From NCBI RefSeq assembly GCF_019175285.1, contig NC_056529.1, positions 670,455 to 734,454 on the forward strand: a stretch of 64,000 bases of DNA, written 5' to 3'. The number at the start of each line of letters is the position of its first letter. Positions within the stretch are counted from its first letter, which is position 1. Below, one piece after another: positions 49,426 to 63,412 of this stretch. The notes below the pieces were generated by a model. The model was not told where the DNA came from and did no database searches. It was given only the letters and a program-made list of their open reading frames with translations. Source of the stretch: Sceloporus undulatus. Lineage: Eukaryota > Chordata > Lepidosauria > Squamata > Phrynosomatidae. A program made the translations under genes and the position numbers.

Positions 49426-51022
49426 CTGTTGAAAGAGAGAGAGAAAGGCATTAGAATCATTCTGTGCGCTGAGCAAAGCTGGGCAGTACAAGTATACTTT
49501 TGATATGCAGAAGCAGTCTGTTTATCCAAACCAAACAACAAGATTAAAGAACAGTTCTTCACACGGTTCAAGTACCAGGCTTAACATCCACCCAGACGCA
49601 TAAATCCATACAAGGTTTTCTACATTTTGGTTCTCAACAGGGGCAGATAGAAGAGAGGGCTAGGAAACTAAGGGCATGATATTACTGAGACCCTTCGCCA
49701 TGACTGCGTTATATTTTCTATCTCTTATGCACCAGCATAGCCGGCACTTTGTTCAACATATCCACTTTGTTCCAGACAAGATGTCCTGAAGTGACTTTTT
49801 TGACTCTCAGATTTTGGATGTTTGGAGACACAACAAGTTTCAGTCCTGGTAAAAATGGATAATATTCATGCCATAAGTGCCATTGAATGCTAAGGGAGGG
49901 TGAGGAGATGTAGCCTGGAAACACTGATGCCTACAGCAAATGTAGCAACCATGCCACTGGAAGGGCAGTATGCGGTGGGGTGCAACCCAAGCTAGGAGAT
50001 GTGAGTTCCAGCTAGGCACATCTTCGCACCCTGATCTACCTTGATGTGAATAGTTGAAAGTAACAACCTAAATAAATCATGGACAGAGAAAGGTAGAGAA
50101 AAACATTATAAATAAAAATAGAAATAAATGAATAGAGTTAGGAGATGCAGATGAGAATTTTAGAAGGGTTAAGTGCAGTGACAGAAGGCAGGGGAAGGGA
50201 TGGGACCTGCAGTACCTCATGGGAGTTGAGGCAGCATCAAAGCACTTCCCCATTACGCTGATGTGGAATTCTACCTGGCCGGAAGCAATTCTTGGCAGCA
50301 GATTTCCAAAAGCATTTCTCCATAAGCTTCTCAGGTGGCTGCCAGCCAGAGAGTTGTTTATTCACTGGGCCCTATAACTTCCCTGGGAAAGAGGCGAGGA
50401 GCGAATGGTGCTGGTGCTCCTCCTGGTTTCCAGCCCCACTGCCATCCGTCCCAGAGAGAAAGCAACCACATTGAGAAGGACCACCAGACCCTAACCTTCA
50501 AGCTGCCTGGGTCCAAGATTCCCAACCATGTGCAACTGAGGCCTTCTAATACGGTCTGCATGCGCTCCTAGCTTATGCTGGCCCAGGGAAATGTCAACCT
50601 GCTTGGAAAAGTGACTCCTTTCCTTCCTCTGCCTTGCTAGAGATGTGGCCTCTGACACTAAGTGGATGACTTCCAGAGTCCTTGTCAGCATCACAGCCAA
50701 ACATTAACAACTGCCCACTGACATAAAGTGATCAATTTATATTTAGTAGGTCACCCAAGCTAACAGTTCAACAACATTAAGAAAGGAAGCTTTCTCCATC
50801 ATTCCCCCTAAATTATGCTGCTAAATTATGGCTGGGTAGTGGTGTTTGCCTTTGACTTGAATTTTTCCTCCCTTAGCAGAACGTGATCTGATTTGACATC
50901 CTCTTTTTGACCAAACAAAACCTTGAATTCTCTTAATTTGTGAACTGAAATACCTAATCAGGAAAGGCATAAAACACATTTAATAGGTTTTAAGTGTATT
51001 CAAACAACCTCAACACTTTAGA

Positions 51023-51073
<51 letters not shown>

Positions 51074-51250
51074 CTTTAGTTATAAAGCGGCTGTAAAGGT
51101 ACACAGCGCTGTACATACAATCTTTTAGTTAGACGGTTCCCTGCCCGCAGGCTTACAATCTAAAAAGCCACGACACAAAAGGAGAAGGGAGAGCTGGAGG
51201 GGAAGGGGATGAGGGCCAGCAGTTCTTCTCTACCTCCGAGGCCTGGACCA
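51023..51250 (-). mobile_element. non-LTR 3' tail with (TTA)n, inverted copy
   Basis: (TTA)16 at 51023-51071 is followed by ACACAGCGCTGTACATACAA and TGCCCGCAGGCTTACAATCT. This is the complement of the tail family seen at 15,213 and 57,137. Confidence 0.6.
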
Positions 51251-52354
51251 AGGCAGATGGACTGAAGGGAGGGCTTGGGTTCTTAATGGATGGTCAAAAG
51301 GAGAAGGGAATGACAGTAGGGAAGGGGGAAAGTCCAGCTCATCTGCTCTCTCACATAGGCCTCTCTCCCCCTCAAGATGGTGGTCGGAAGGAGGGCTCTT
51401 TGTCTTTCAGGTGAGGCCTGTTGTACAGCAAATGAACAAACAATTTGGTAGAGTAAGACTGAAGCCCTGAGTGTGTTTTATTTAGAAATCTCACAGGAGT
51501 TCCATGGAGTTTTTGTCCTCCCCTAGGAAATGTGCTTAGGATTGCAATCTAAGGGACGATCCCAAAGGCACTTACATGAAATAAGTCTTAATCAAACCAA
51601 ATGGCGTGTACCTGAGTAAAGATGTTCAAGAGGAGATCCCAGGTATCCTTCCATTGGGAATGATACAAGGTAATATTTTCTCCTTGCAAAGCACCACTAC
51701 TTAGAAATGTTTTCCAATGTATGTGACTATATTATCAACATCATGAATTACAAAAACAGATGAGCTGTTCAAACTAAGGAAGTTTCTGACACAGCATTTA
51801 ACAATTAAGTGCAAAGCAACGGAGACAGTGTGCAACCACATTAATGTGTGGGCTAAAGCGAAAGAGGGAACCTCTGTACAGCCAGGAGCCCTTCCTCTAA
51901 ATGTGATGTGGCTTTTCATAGAAAAAGTGGAGATTTATCTGCTCAGCGGGTTACAAAAGGGACCAGCTGCTGAACTGGCAAGTGCTGGGAAAGCGGAGGG
52001 AGTAAAGCTACCAGAAACACAACAAATTTCTCTCAGGCTGAGGCTGACTAGTAGGACTCCCGGTTGACTCACTGTTAACTCTTCCAATGAACCCCATTAC
52101 ACCAAGGACTCTGTCTGGATCGTTTCCAGTCCTTCCACACAGCCAGTTACAAACACGGCTTGTAAGTATGCGTCTAAACTGAGGCTATCATACTTTGGAC
52201 ACCATGAGATGACATGTCTCCTTGGAAAAGACAATTACTGTATGCAGGGAACAATGGAAGGCAGCAGGAGAAGAAGAAGACCGCAATAAAGAGAAATGGG
52301 TTCAAGCAAGCAAGCCACAGCAGCTGTCCTGAGTTTGCAAGACATGTCTGAGGC

Positions 52355-52574
52355 TGCATCTGCACTGCAGAACTAATCTAGTTTGAGACTGCTTTAACTG
52401 CCATGGCTCAATGCTATGGAATTTTAGGAATTGTAGTTTTGGAAGATATTTAGCCTTCTCTGTCAGAGAACAGCTCTGGGGTCACAACAAACTACAAATC
52501 CCAGGCTTCCATAGGATGGAGCCATGGCAGTTAAAGCGGTGTCAAACTAGATTCGTTCTGCAGTGCGGATGCAG
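52355..52574. mobile_element. palindromic MITE (TTTAACTGCC family), full copy
   Basis: The arms match over about 55 bases. CTGCATCTGCACTGCAGAAC and GACTGCTTTAACTGCCATGG on the left are mirrored at the right by CCATGGCAGTTAAAGCGGTG and GTTCTGCAGTGCGGATGCAG. A spacer with TTCTCTGTCAGAGAACAGCT stands between them. Confidence 0.85.
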
Positions 52575-55500
52575 TATTATTCAGAGGGGCCTCTTGTCAA
52601 AGCATCCACTCTGGTGGATCCACCGATTAAGCCAATGCTCACATGTTTCCAAATGCTTTTCTGCAAGAAGACTATTTTACAAACAAGATATCAAAACCAT
52701 GTGTCAGCTTTTATATTACATAATCTTCCAGGAAAGATTCTTGAATGACTCCACTTTCAGCTAGAAAAAACCTTGCAGATTCCCAGATACCAGCTCTCCA
52801 ATATTTGAGATGTTCTCAGCCTTGCCTATAACACTGTCCAGGATATAATAATTGGTTATCAGCCAGGGTTGGAGATCTGATGGGAGAAACATCGGATCAT
52901 AAGGAAAAACAATTTCCTAGCTAGAAGGGACACCAAGTACTCGTCTGTGGCCTCCCATTGTGATTGTAGATAAGCTGAAAAAGTAGGCCAAGAAGTGCAG
53001 GGAGGATGGAAACAAACCGTCACTCATGGTCAACAAGGAAAGAAAAATACAACCTAAAGCTGGCTCAGGTTGGGAAAGGCCATGAACTAGATCAGGGCAC
53101 CCATTAGAGCCCCAGTGACTCAGTCCCATTGTCAAACTGGACACAGAAACCTTGACTCAGAGGTTCAATCAAGGAAAACTTGGGGTCAGGGGCTACAGAG
53201 GTGATGGAAGGTAGGGAAATCTGTGTTCTTTCCCCACCTCATTTTATTACTCTAACATCCGTAAACGTAAGCACACTAACCATATCCAAAATCTCTCATT
53301 TCAGTACATGCTCTTTCATACACCTACAATCAGACAAACAAAAACATCAAATGTAAAGTTACTATCAGTACCACCTCCTAAATTCTAATTCATCTGGTTT
53401 CTTATAGCCCCTGCTTAGCTCAATATTTTTGACTTCTGATTATCTTTTGATTTCAGTCCCAAACAGTATTACATCCATTAAGCTCAGCATTCAATGCCAC
53501 ATTTTGTTTTCCCTTTCCCGTACTCTACAAAATTCTAAAAGAGGGGCCCATTCTTTTCCAACGAAGCCCATGTCCTTATTATTGAATCTAGTTGTTAATT
53601 TATCAGGCTCGCACATATCTGCTGGAAGGTAGGGAGATCTGTATTCTAGAAGCAGCAAACCGTGCTTTGGGTTTTCTTCAGCAAGAAAAGCATGAGGATT
53701 TCTGTCTCGGAAAAGTAAGTTTTCCAGGGAGCTGTGAGAGGAGAGAGGCTGCATTACCAATACATCCTGCTGACTTTCCATCGCACAATGGCTGGACTGG
53801 ATGCCAGGACACAGCCAGGGGGGACAGCGGAAAAAAATCTGCAGCTTTGCGCTGAAGCCAAGACAAAAAGGTTCCATTAAACTCAAGGGCCAGTTTCCCC
53901 TCAGCAAACTTACAGATCTCTTACAAAGAGGTGCGCTTTGGAAAACAAGAGGGCTTTGCACTTACTGGTTAAAATGACACCACCATTAAAGGCAAGGGTT
54001 GGGGGATGTTAAATCTGTGCTTACCATAATGTGGTGCCAGCTTTTCTGACATCTGGATTTTGCCTCCTGTAATGATGGGTCTCTCACAGCTATCTGCATC
54101 TCTCCGAATCACCAAGACAAGACGATGGGACTTTAATCCCTCTCCAGACTGCTTTGAGTTGCCCCAGATGGCTCAGTATTTAACAGAATCATAGACAACC
54201 AATACAACATATATATTTAATTTATTTTGCTTCAAAGCAATGTTATTTGAAGAATCCATTAGGAACCTTACAGTCACAGAACAATACCAAACACTTTTAA
54301 AAAACAAACAAAGCTAATGTAAAATTGTGGCGGAAAAACAACACCTCAAATCTATCACTGTTTCTCCCATCAGCATTTTTAATTGTGTTGTGTGCTTTGA
54401 CATTTGTTGGTGTGCAATTTAAAAAACAAATACTCTGAACTGTCATCTAGAAACTAACTGGGAGCAAAAGAAACTCTTTCAAGACTGGAAATGCAAGGTT
54501 AACCGCGGCAAACCCTGGTCAAACAGGTCTGGCTGCCCTGCTATTGAACTAGTTGAGGTTTTCCAGCATTTGTCAAAGGCATCTCTATGCAGAATGAACT
54601 GTAGTTGTTCACAAAATATAGTGAAGGTTAGCCAGACAAATCTCTTCTTGCTAGGAGGGGAAGCAGCTGGCACAGCAAGTGAGCAAAAGATGCCGGATGA
54701 TACAGGAACCCTGTGAACCTTGATCACCAAAACTGGACTGAGAAGCACCGACAAATGCCAAACTGGATCTTTAAAGGTCACTATGACCAAATCATAGCAC
54801 TCTACTGACTCCAGAGGTCTCTTAGAGACACCCAGCACCTCACTGGGTCAGAGAAATATGGGGCGAAAAGGTGGGTTGTCCTCAGGATATCAACCCCTGG
54901 CCCCCAACTCATGGAAAGTTCAATTTGTAATATGGATGGTACATTGCCCCTCAAAAGGTCTATCTCCATGACTTGGTGCTGAGCTTGGTGCTTTGGGGTT
55001 AGATTTCTACAAAGAGGAAAGAATAAAAGGCACTTTCATACACATATGAGCAAACTGTTGCCTCCAATATGTTATTGTATTGAAACCTCTGTCATTCTGC
55101 ATTACCGTTTATACTGTTTAAGGCTGTTGGGAGCTGCAGTCCAACATCATCCAGAGGTCTGCAAGCTGCCTGCACCTAAGATCAAATAGTCAGGACAATG
55201 CACAACCTCTAGAATTATTTGCATTTTCTGCAATTGCTGCATCTGAAGAGAAAAAGCAGAAGTAAGAGAGAAGTCTGGTCAGTCTGTCACCACTCATACA
55301 GTATTTAGAAAAAGTGATTCCACTCTGTTGGGGACAGAAGAGTCCAGAGGACTGTTGTGTGACTCTACGGTTTTCCACATAATCCCAGGGGCTCTTGCCT
55401 TCATAGGTGATGTCTCACTTTCCCACATTTGCTATGTATTTTTATCTATTTTCCACATTTATATTTGCACTCTACTTCCCAGCCTGCCAGATGTTTATCT

Positions 55501-57136
55501 TCCTTACTGCTGGAGAAGTTCAGCTTTTGCAAAGTTATCTTTTAAAAGACCCCAAAGAATTTGGCAACGATGAAAGAGAGAGATATGGAGGGACAGGGCC
55601 AGACTAGCCTTGCATGCGATCAGCTGTCAAGACAAACTGCTGGGATGGAGCCGTCCTCCTTCCTTGGCCTCTTCTGTCTGAAACGGGGCCCCACCAAGGT
55701 TGGAGAGTAATTGCAGCCAGAAAAATTCCACTTTGCTTCAGCCGGCTCCTCTGACCAGTCCCAGCATCTGCGTCACTGGGAGCTCCTCTCTGTTTTAACA
55801 CTGCTTAGCAACAGGATACACACAAGAGCACCAGCAATGTGTCCGCCCCATAGAGTTACGACAGGAAAGTGAGTCCATGCATCCAAGTGCTCAGAGCAGG
55901 AGAGCAGCCCTGCCGGAGTTAAAATCCCTCACAGTGAAAGGCTGAGCTCCAAGAAATAATCCCGTTAAAGCCACCCAGCCACATAATGCCATTTTAATTC
56001 CACCAGCAGCTGCAAACATCCTTGGCAGCAGGCGGCTCATTAACACTGCAGTCCTTGCATGTATTTTGTACCCAAAAATTGCCATGTTATTTAATGCTTT
56101 AATGAAATATCATTTAGCACTTTGCAAATGTCTCTCATCAAAGAAGGTTGCCTTTACTGCAACATGGAAGACAGAAAAGAGAGAAGGAGCCATCCATGGC
56201 CACCAATAGATTGCATTACAATTCATGGGCACCTTCACTGTATGTGTCACTTTAGAGAACAACATGAGGCAGGTTCTCAGTCCAGAAAAGTTATAATTTA
56301 AACTCTGTGGCAAAACATACAGTTAAGTGGGACTTGAACTAGAGATTTCCCAGTTCTTTTTGTGGCTTTTTTGAGCTATGGGGCCGAATTTATCCCTGAT
56401 GTTTCGCCTGCATCTGTGACTGGCATCTTCAGAAACCTTCGACTTCACATTTCCCAGGTCATTCAAGCCTCCTGCTATTTATCTTGTTGGATGCAAAGGA
56501 GAGGAGTAAAAGTACTTCAATAAAATAAAAATAAACCTTGCCTCTTCAAAGCTAGGCAACTCTGGACAGTGCCTTATCACATAAACATCTGGGTAACTGC
56601 TTTCACTGACGATCACAGAACCCAGGGATTCCCTTTGTTGAATGAGACAGAGTCGCCACACAGCCTAAAATTTGTTTCTACCTGGGACCAGTTAAACTCC
56701 AGGAAACTCACAGGTAAAACGTAAGGGAGATAACCATCTCACCTTCCCACTCGCCCCTAGAATCTTTCTTTAATTGCACGTAAAATGCAGCACACTGGAC
56801 ATAACTTGTAAAACCAGTACCTGCCCAGACAAATAGCCTATTTGTGGGTGAAGAAATACTTCACAGTATAACTGAATTATCCTTCCAGAATTCATGCACA
56901 GCTATCCAGCCTCACAAATCCTACCCACGTGCCGCTGTCCTTTTTCCTGCTCAATCCTATGTTCCCTTGGCAGGTGAAGTCATTCCTATTTTTAAATTCT
57001 AGCTGCCTATCTGAGCTGGTATGGCAGGTACTGCTCCTAAAAAAGTCACATTCAGGTCGGTCGAATGATGGATGTCTTGTAGTTTCAAAGGTACTCACAA
57101 AGGTAAGCCTGAGTGCAGGGAACCGTCTAATTAAAA

Positions 57137-57197
57137 GATCATATGCACAGTGCTGTGTAAATTTACAGTGCTATATAAATAAAGCTTGATAATAGTA

Positions 57198-57228
<31 letters not shown>

Positions 57229-57230
57229 TT
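57137..57230 (+). mobile_element. non-LTR 3' tail with (AAT)n
   Basis: GCACAGTGCTGTGTAAATTT, ACAGTGCTATATAAATAAAG and (AAT)n, the same tail as at 15,213. Confidence 0.55.
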
Positions 57231-57479
57231 CCAGGCTACACGCACAGTCAGGATTACACACCGTTTTTAAACAAACAAACAAGCACTTTATGCCAGGACT
57301 AGGTTTTTGGGATTAGGATTCTATCAGGACCTGGTTGCCTCAACTAGCCCACTAAGCAATTCTGGAATAGGGTGGGATTCATGCAGCCCTCCAGATGATG
57401 TTGGAACAAGAAGTCCCAGTAGCCAATGGCTGGGAATGCTGGGAGTAGCCAAACAACCCGTCTCTTGCCACTTTAGAAA

Positions 57480-57545
57480 TATATAGTCAGCCCTCCATAT
57501 CCACGGATTCAACCATTCATGGCTTGAAAACACCCCCCCCCCCAA
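57480..57545. mobile_element. Tigger/MER2-like end fragment with poly(C)
   Basis: TAGTCAGCCCTCCATATCCA then CGGATTCAACCATTCATGGC is the terminal part of the family seen at 20,310. A run of 11 C follows. Confidence 0.55.
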
Positions 57546-60454
57546 CATCCTATGAAGAATATTTGTGGAAAGCAAGATATTTTTGTTGGCTTGATGAGTT
57601 TATGAAGTGCAGTATTATGCAAAATCCCATTCCCAGTATTTGAGCTTCTTCTATGAGGGAAACATTGGCGGCAGTTACTTCTTCATACCGTAGTGCGCTG
57701 AGAAGTCTGAAAAGGAAGTGATGCAACAAAAAGTCCATTTCAGTCATTCTTAATGACACACAAACAGTTGCTTCTTATTTATGGTTCCACCCTTTGCACC
57801 TACATGAAACTACTGCGGGATGCAGAGCAACACGGATTCTTATGACTAGGAACGCTGACTCTAAGCCAATTACAGACTGTAATGGTTACCAGGAAGATGA
57901 TTACTAAATGGAAGAAAGGAAGGAAAGGTCAAGCAGATGGGTCACTTTGCCAGACCTGACTTGCTAGTCCCTTGGGCCCCTGTGTCAAACCTAGATACAG
58001 TAATTGCATGAACTACTCTGCTGTGAGATGAACAAAGGTGGTATCAACATTTCTTTTTCAACAGAAAGGAGCTTTTCTTAAGAGGACCATTCATTCAGTT
58101 GTAAGAGATACTGGGTTGAATCTTTGCCCTGCTGAAGTGCACAGAATCCCCTGGTTTATCGGAAGCAATGAAAAAGAATGGGAAGAAGATGACAATGACC
58201 AAGTAAAAAGGGTAAACCTGGCTTAGCCCCACATTCTATATTTATTATTTATCGGTGATGATGGTAGCCTAATTTTTATGACAAAAAGGATTAAGTTAGT
58301 TGTACACAGTTCCTGCTAAAATCAATGGGACTTTAATCAAACCATGATTTCAAAGGGACCTGAATCCACCTAACTCAAGTTGCGAGAATGCACACAAGTC
58401 CCACTGAATTCCCATGGATCTGACTTCTAAGTACACAGTCATATGATGGGAGACAGACTCAATGCAATCAACCATACCAGTTCAAACTGAATTCAGAATT
58501 TTACAGCGAGAAGAAAATCATAGCCAAAACTCCTCTGCCCCCAAAATTGGATGGTTGATATTGTTTTAAAAAAATGATTTTTTACCCATCTTACTATGTG
58601 CAAATGCACACTCCTGCTTCCTAATGCTTCCCACACCTTTGTCTCCAGAGGTATTTTGTTTAATTGTTGAGCTGAAACGCATTGCCTTGTGGGTGTGCAC
58701 ACGCACATTTACAGGTGCTTTGGGCACTTTACCCTGCCCTGACCAAGAATGTGCCAACCTGAAAGCCTGGGTTTCAGTATTTCATTGGCCAGCACCTAGT
58801 CCACACTGAGGTTATGGTGTCCCACTTCCTCCACATTCCTCATGATCGCAGGGCTAATCCTGGGCTTTTCCTGGTGTTTGGCTCGGATTACAACACCAGT
58901 GGGATGCCAAATCACTCTTCTGTAAAAACACAAGCTGAACTCATTCGACGGCTAGCCGTGAGGAGGCAGGTCAGCGTCTGCAAGGAAAAGGGGAGTCACT
59001 GGTACGCAAGGAGACAGACTAAACAACTTTGTTTGCTGGAAATCTACTGAAGGAAGCAGCATGGCACCGAACACACCCAACCTTTGAACTTTTCCAACCT
59101 ACGGTGCACGATTCTCCAAGTAACCTAAAATAACCAGGGTGACACCACCCAAGACGCTTTTTCACAAACAACTGTGGGAGTTGCCAAGCACAGAATTGGG
59201 AGGCTCTGTCTTCAAAACAATTCACAAGCTCAGTTATCATCACAATGGTGCTGCAAGGTAGTCTCATACTAGGCCCCTATGGAAAATGGGAAGGTCAGAG
59301 ATATAACAACAACAAGTAGCCATCGGCTACTGAACAAATATACATCAGGAAGTACTAAAGGTCCTATATAAGCATGCCTAGGATAGGCCAAATACGCAAG
59401 GAAGCAGTTTTGGATACAGCTGAAGGAGAGGAACAACTGGTCAAAGATTTAGTTTATTCTATGCAACAGTTGAAACCTCAGGCATTTCCATGACAAAACA
59501 CTCCCAAGGCTTTAAACAATAGATTGTTCTGAAATTATTTCTGTATTGTAAGATCCTGAATGCCTTAGTTGAAAAAAGCTTGGGTGAGGAACAAGACTTC
59601 CAGACTGCATGAAACCCAAGCTCAGCAGTTTCTGCTGGAAGCAAATTCAAAACATTCCTGAACTTCAGCCTAGGGAAGATTAATGAAGATATTAACTTCA
59701 ATTTCCACCTGCCTTGCAGAAGATTTTAGGAAGATACACTCATTAATTTAAAGCTTGTTCAATGGCCACTCATGTTGAAAGGCAGAAGATCACACGCAGT
59801 GCAAGCTTGAAAAAGAGGCAGTTAAAATGTAACAAAGTGATCCATCCAGCTGCAGAAATCTTTTCTTTCCTGAACGCACAGAAAAGGAAGCATTGTCTTG
59901 AATTAAATGCAGCAACCTACAATGGCAGATTGTAGGAAAAACAAGTAAGAACAATGCCTGGCACACTAAGTAAGGCCTCTTTGCATATTACTGACCGAAT
60001 CATGATGGTAAAGGAAACATCAGCCAGCTTGCTCAACCCTGGTCAAGCAACATCCAAGCATTCACACATGTGTCCATACATCCAGACATGCCTCTACTGC
60101 AAGTGGCAGATGAAAAATGTAGCTGCTTCCTCATACTTTAGTTTCGGCACCATGGAATTTGAAGCATTTTTACGTCATTTCCCCTTCTTTTACAGTCACA
60201 CCCAAAAGTGACATTGCATCGTATATAGTTTGGAATATGAGCCCCCAAAAGGCCCATTTTTTAACCTTTTAGGGGAAATAGTAACATGGCAATGGGACCC
60301 AAACCAACGCATTTGGGGGATGGTTTGGTTGACGGTTGTTTGTTTTGGAAAATAGGGGGTCAGTTATTCTTCTAGCTTCTCCAGAAATGGACCAAGCTCT
60401 TGTCTTTTGCCACTAAATTCAGAGAAGGGGATGGTTCCTTTTTGGATACGATTT

Positions 60455-60690
60455 GTGGTGTACTGGTTTGAGCCTTGCACTATGACTGGAGACCAGGGTT
60501 CGAATCCCGGTTCAACCATGTAAACCCACTGGGTGATCTTGGGCAAACCACACACTCTCAGCCTCAGAAGATGACAATGGTAAACCTCCTCTGAAGATAC
60601 TTGCCAAGGAAATCCCATGATAGATTCACCTTCAGGTCGCTGTAAATCAGAAACAACTTGAAGGCACACAACAACAACAACAAACAACTT
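60455..60690 (+). mobile_element. MIR-core tRNA SINE, full-length plus copy
   Basis: An A-box-like GTGGTGTACTGGTTTGAG and a B-box GGTTCGAATCCCGG, spaced as in tRNA, are followed by the MIR core (GTGATCTTGGGCAAACCACA, CTCTCAGCCTCAG), the body, and (CAACAA)n. It is the best-preserved copy here. It is not a functional tRNA gene. Confidence 0.8.
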
Positions 60691-60764
60691 ACACTACCTA
60701 TGGATAAGCTGACCCAGGGTTTTTGGGCCAATGTTTAGACTGACATTTCTAGACTTATACATGA

Positions 60765-60970
60765 GTACAGTCTGCCCTCCATAGCCACAGATGCTTTGTC
60801 CATGGATTCAACCATCCATGGCTTTAAAATATTCCAAAAAGATATAAATTCCAAAAAGCAAAGCTTGACTTTGCTCTTTTATATAAGGGACGCCATTTCT
60901 GTATGCCATTGTATTTAATGGCTTTTGTCATCCACAGAAGAGTCCTGGAACCAGATACCAAGGGCCCTCT
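60765..60970 (-). mobile_element. Tigger/MER2-like element
   Basis: CAGTCTGCCCTCCATAGCCA, ATGGATTCAACCATCCATGG, TTTATATAAGGGACGCCATT and GTATTTAATGGCTTTTGTCA match the family at 20,310 in the other orientation. Confidence 0.6.
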
Positions 60971-61758
60971 TAACATGGAGAGCGGAAGCGAGCTTTGGTC
61001 TCTATTTAAAAAAAACACAAACACAGTCAGAGTTAAAGCCTGGAAAAAACCATAACATCTCCCAATTATTATTATGCTGTCAGCTTCAAAGCATGCCAGG
61101 CAACACCCTTTTACCTCATCTTCCACACAAAATTACCCAAGTGGTGCCACCTTCCTGTAATTCTAGACATCATTTCTGTCATCCTGGAGAATATGTCACA
61201 CGACCAAATCGCTTGCCAAATTCCTGGGATCCCTCCCTCCACCTTTTCACAGCTCTGCAACATCTTCTCCTGGCCTTGGTGCTTCTGTGGAGGTATATAT
61301 TACTGGATACTAAGTGCTACTGCAAAACAGCCAGCTTCCTACACAGTTAGTTCTCTGGCATCAACCCAGGAGACCCTCGCTGCGCTTCCAACACCAAAAG
61401 GTCACTGCAATCCCAGCCCTAGATCTGCAGGACTCTTTTCTCCAAAATCACTGCCATGGCAGATTTCGGAAGGGCTGGATTTTAAATTTAAGAGATTAAT
61501 GTGAGAAATGAGATTGGCTGTAATAATACAGTAGATGCAAGTTTATATTAAGGAAGTCACACAAATAAAGTTAAGTTAATTAATGACAAAAGTGAAAGTT
61601 AAGCCATTATAGATAGGTAATATTACATATTACATATATTTAGGGAAAACAAACTCTGGTATGATAATATAGGCAAATAAAGTTAGGAATAATAGGATTG
61701 TACTGTAATATCTGTAACGAAAGAGGAATGGGGAAGATAGACAAGAAATCAGCATTAT

Positions 61759-61983
61759 GGCCTGTTACAGACAGCCAAAATAAAGCTGCTTCGAGCACTT
61801 TGGAGGTATGGTATTTCAATGATGCATGAGTCCTAAGAGTCTGGAAGCTTCACCAAAGCTGCATCCAGTCCTTAGACTGGAGCGCGGCTTTGGGCGGCCT
61901 TGGACTCTTAGGAGCAGTATCATTGAATACCATACCTCCAAAGTGACTCGAAGCAGCTTTATTTTGGCTGTCTGTAACAGGTC
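61759..61983. mobile_element. foldback MITE (CTGTTACAGAC family), copy 2
   Basis: The ends GGCCTGTTACAGACAGCC and GGCTGTCTGTAACAGGTC, with inner arms CAAAATAAAGCTGCTTCGA and TTGGAGGTATGGTATTTCAA, fold back for about 65 bases. It is in ARHGAP17 intron 1. Confidence 0.87.
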
Positions 61984-62864
61984 CTGTGACTTAAGCTATG
62001 AGAGAAAAGGTGGTAATAGATGATCCCAAGAAAGAAAAGTGCTTTTAACACTGTATTTTATTGCATATTTAATAAATAATAAGAAATGCTGGATTTAAAT
62101 ACACAACACAAGCATAAATCACTCGGCTTAAAAACAGGGCTGTGGTAGATGTTTAAAAATTTATCTTCAAAAACAATTTTACATGCATCACTCTTTTAAA
62201 AGAGCAATGGTATTCAACCTGAGCCTAAGGATGCTGCTGTCTACACAATTAAGTACGTTCAAACTTCAAATGAATGAATTTGGGAATACCACTTTGCAAT
62301 CATTGTTTGGCCTCTTTTTGCATAATCATATTTGGGTAAAGGGAATTAGGTCAGCAAGTTCCATAATGAAAGAGATCTTAAGAAATGACATTTCTCTAAA
62401 GGGTTATCATGGAAACCTGAAGAGGAAAGCAGCAAGGACCAAGCATGCTTGCTTGCCAATCTGCACGGGGACATGCACACGCCCTGGTAGGTAACATCGG
62501 TTCTTCTGAGGAAGAGACATTAACTTTGTTATCTAGCAGAGGAATGCACTTGGATGGCTCTGGCTAATACACTCTCAGATGGCCTGCCATAAATTAAACA
62601 ATAAGAGAAGATCCGGTGGGACGTAGCAAGGTCCCGGACCCACCCAGCCACACACCCACGGCTGCAGCAAAGGTCACCTTCAGTCCTGCATGTTCCGCTC
62701 ACCCGCCCATATCCACCAACACTCAAGAGAGTTTTCCACATGGTCCTTCCAAAGGAAAACACTGTGCACGTGTTCTAAAGATGAAAGGCATGAAGTTATC
62801 TGGAAAGCAACGACAAACCATTGGCTTAGGCTGGTCTTATCTTAATAGGGGTGTAGCTATAGAT

Positions 62865-63095
62865 GAACCGGTGTGGTGGAGTGGTTTAAATGTTCGAGTA
62901 AGACTCTGGAGACCAGGGTTTGATTCCTGGCATGGCTATGAAACCTACTGGGACCTTGGGCAAGTCACACTCCTCATCAGCCTCAGAGGAAGGCAATGGC
63001 AACCCCCCTCTGAAAACAATTCTTGCTAAGAAAACTCCTGATAGGACAGCCTTAGGTCAGAAATTACTTGAAGGCAACACAAAGCAACAAAAGTA
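62865..63095 (+). mobile_element. MIR-core tRNA SINE, plus copy
   Basis: GTGTGGTGGAGTGGTTTAAA, GAGACCAGGGTTTGATTCCT, CCTTGGGCAAGTCACACTCC and ACTTGAAGGCAACACAAAGC in order. The tail is worn. Confidence 0.75.
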
Positions 63096-63412
63096 GCTAT
63101 AAGGCAGTGGAATAGCACAACAACAGAGGCAGGGTCTTCCCGTCCTTAACAGAGTAAAAGATATTTGGAAATATGCTTGTGTATTTTAATTGTTGTTTTT
63201 GTTTGTTTTGTCTTAATGTAGTTGATTAATATAAAGAGTATTATTTAAAAAAATAGTAAAATATGGCCAGAAGGTCCTGCGTCAAATCCAATTGATCCAA
63301 GTTCCGGGCAAAGACACCTTCAAAGGCTCAGTCCCTTCTCTGTACGTTGTTTGTATGTTATGAGAGCTGGGAAAATATCTAGTGCAGAAAACTCAGAGTT
63401 TGTTTCCTCTCG

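Noticed and set aside
52411-52764. 117-codon plus-strand frame in ARHGAP17 intron 1
   Set aside because: Its first half lies in a palindromic MITE, and no splice sites or family features support it.
53491-53961. 156-codon minus-strand frame in ARHGAP17 intron 1
   Set aside because: Composition is like non-coding sequence, I recognise no domain, and it has no clear acceptor or donor in frame.
60455-60530. Possible tRNA gene with A and B boxes (GGTTCGAATCCCGG)
   Set aside because: It continues directly into a MIR-type core and a (CAA)n tail found at several other places, so it is the tRNA-derived head of a SINE.
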